64,000 nucleotides of DNA, from positions 87,402-151,401 of the forward strand of contig NZ_KB898368.1 in NCBI RefSeq assembly GCF_000377565.1. The letters run 5' to 3'. Position 1 is the first letter of the stretch, and the number at the start of each line of letters is the position of its first letter. Positions 63,484-64,000 of this stretch are shown here, piece after piece. This DNA comes from Rhizobium sp. 2MFCol3.1 (lineage in GTDB: Bacteria; Pseudomonadota; Alphaproteobacteria; Rhizobiales; Rhizobiaceae). The notes beneath the pieces were generated by a model, which saw nothing but the letters and a program-made list of their open reading frames with translations, was not told the origin of the DNA and searched no databases. The position numbers and the translations under genes are program-made.

Positions 63484-64000
63484 TCGACAGGGATGGAGAC
63501 ACCGGCTTCAGGACGACCAACCCTGCTGCGGCTGCCGCGGAGGAGTGGAGGTCGCTGCTGGCTGACTATAGCGATGTCGTTCTGGTCGCAAACAGCGATG
63601 AGGTGGATATCGAGGAGCTGAAAAGGCGCTTTCCCGACACAACGCTCTTCATTTTCTTCAACAAGGTCTTCAAGGTTCTGAGCGAACCCTTCCCCCGCCA
63701 TTCCATGCTGTTTTCGAGAAGCGGAACGCTGGGCGCCAATCTCGTCAAGAGCGGCAAGGTCGATAAGGTTCTGCCCTATTTCGACACGCGCACCTTCCAC
63801 GGTGTCGTGAACATCAAGGCCGGGCCCGACGAGCAGCTCAGCCCGGCGTCCGACTTCGGCGATGTTCATGTCCGGCACCTCGATCTGACTGATGTCTTCA
63901 CGCCGTTCTACCCTCGCGCCAGCGTGCCGACGACGGGATTTGCGCTCTGCTTCTGGCTGACAACGCTCAATCTTGGCACCAGGATAACGCTTGCCGGCTT
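63480..64000 (+). CDS. putative sialyltransferase-like glycosyltransferase, C-terminus cut off
   Basis: The first 173 codons of a gene that runs off the right edge. It overlaps the acyltransferase gene by four bases, so it is translationally coupled. No signal or membrane segment is seen. VVLVANSDEVDIEELKRRF, FFNKVFKVL and the late PTTGFALCFWLTTLNLGTRITLAGF resemble the P-S/T-TG-A-L...GF pattern of GT29/GT42-type sialyltransferases and related proteins. That assignment is tentative because the C-terminal motifs are missing. Confidence 0.6.
   Translation, partial: MIDRDGDTGFRTTNPAAAAAEEWRSLLADYSDVVLVANSDEVDIEELKRRFPDTTLFIFFNKVFKVLSEPFPRHSMLFSRSGTLGANLVKSGKVDKVLPYFDTRTFHGVVNIKAGPDEQLSPASDFGDVHVRHLDLTDVFTPFYPRASVPTTGFALCFWLTTLNLGTRITLAG

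Overview
The window reads as a chromosomal or large-replicon segment of an alphaproteobacterium of the order Rhizobiales, most probably Rhizobiaceae (Rhizobium, Ensifer, Shinella or Agrobacterium relatives). The grounds are uniformly GC-rich coding DNA, many ABC uptake operons each with its own FadR/GntR regulator, a RIME-like rhizobial palindromic repeat, PraR-like and NolR-like small regulators, and an O-antigen gene trio resembling the rhizobial wreV/wreQ/wreU set. The genus is an inference. No rRNA, tRNA, CRISPR array, phage gene or transposase gene was recognised.

Layout. 1-5.9 kb: end of a glycerophosphodiesterase gene, an inositol-phosphatase-like gene, an ArsR-type regulator, aconitase B with a strong terminator, and two small genes. 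6-12.3 kb: a FadR-type regulator, a Cys/Met-metabolism PLP enzyme and a complete CUT1-type ABC importer in one operon, with a RIME-like repeat after the binding-protein gene. 12.3-14.4 kb: a ChaA cation/proton antiporter and a LysR regulator. 14.5-19.6 kb: TonB receptor, FhuD-like binding protein and FhuB permease for ferric siderophores, with no ATPase gene beside them.

19.6-34.2 kb is a large divergent catabolic cluster. On the minus strand lie a DapA-family aldolase/synthase, a BNR sialidase-like protein, an iron alcohol dehydrogenase, a PdxA-family enzyme, a 2-hydroxyacid dehydrogenase and a malate/lactate-type dehydrogenase. On the plus strand lie an Opp-type ABC importer, a DUF1537 acid-sugar kinase and a FadR regulator. 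The kinase plus PdxA pairing points to a four-carbon acid sugar (threonate or erythronate type). 34.2-40.5 kb: mannonate dehydratase and a GntR regulator divergent from a Pot-type ABC importer, probably a sugar-acid uptake and regulation unit.

40.6-52.2 kb: a small unknown gene, recX, then a minus-strand branched-chain 2-oxoacid degradation operon (thiolase, acyl-CoA dehydrogenase, E1 alpha, E1 beta, E2, E3), followed by dadA-alr divergent from an Lrp-family regulator (D/L-amino acid conversion). 52.5-58.4 kb: surface polysaccharide genes (GT25 transferase, membrane 4,6-dehydratase, sugar-nucleotide reductase/epimerase, initiating sugar-phosphate transferase, O-antigen ligase-like protein). 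58.5-62 kb: small genes, a PraR-like regulator, an orphan YcaO protein, a 275-bp element with perfect 34-bp terminal inverted repeats, and a GNAT acetyltransferase. 62.2-64 kb: a second glycan cluster running off the right edge.

The most unusual items are the 275-bp inverted-repeat element whose end supplies the stop codon of the neighbouring gene, the composite acid-sugar cluster, the PLP-enzyme/ABC-importer operon, the orphan YcaO gene with a likely non-ATG start, the symmetrical regulatory array between alr and the Lrp gene, and intergenic hairpins placed directly after the binding-protein gene in three separate ABC operons.
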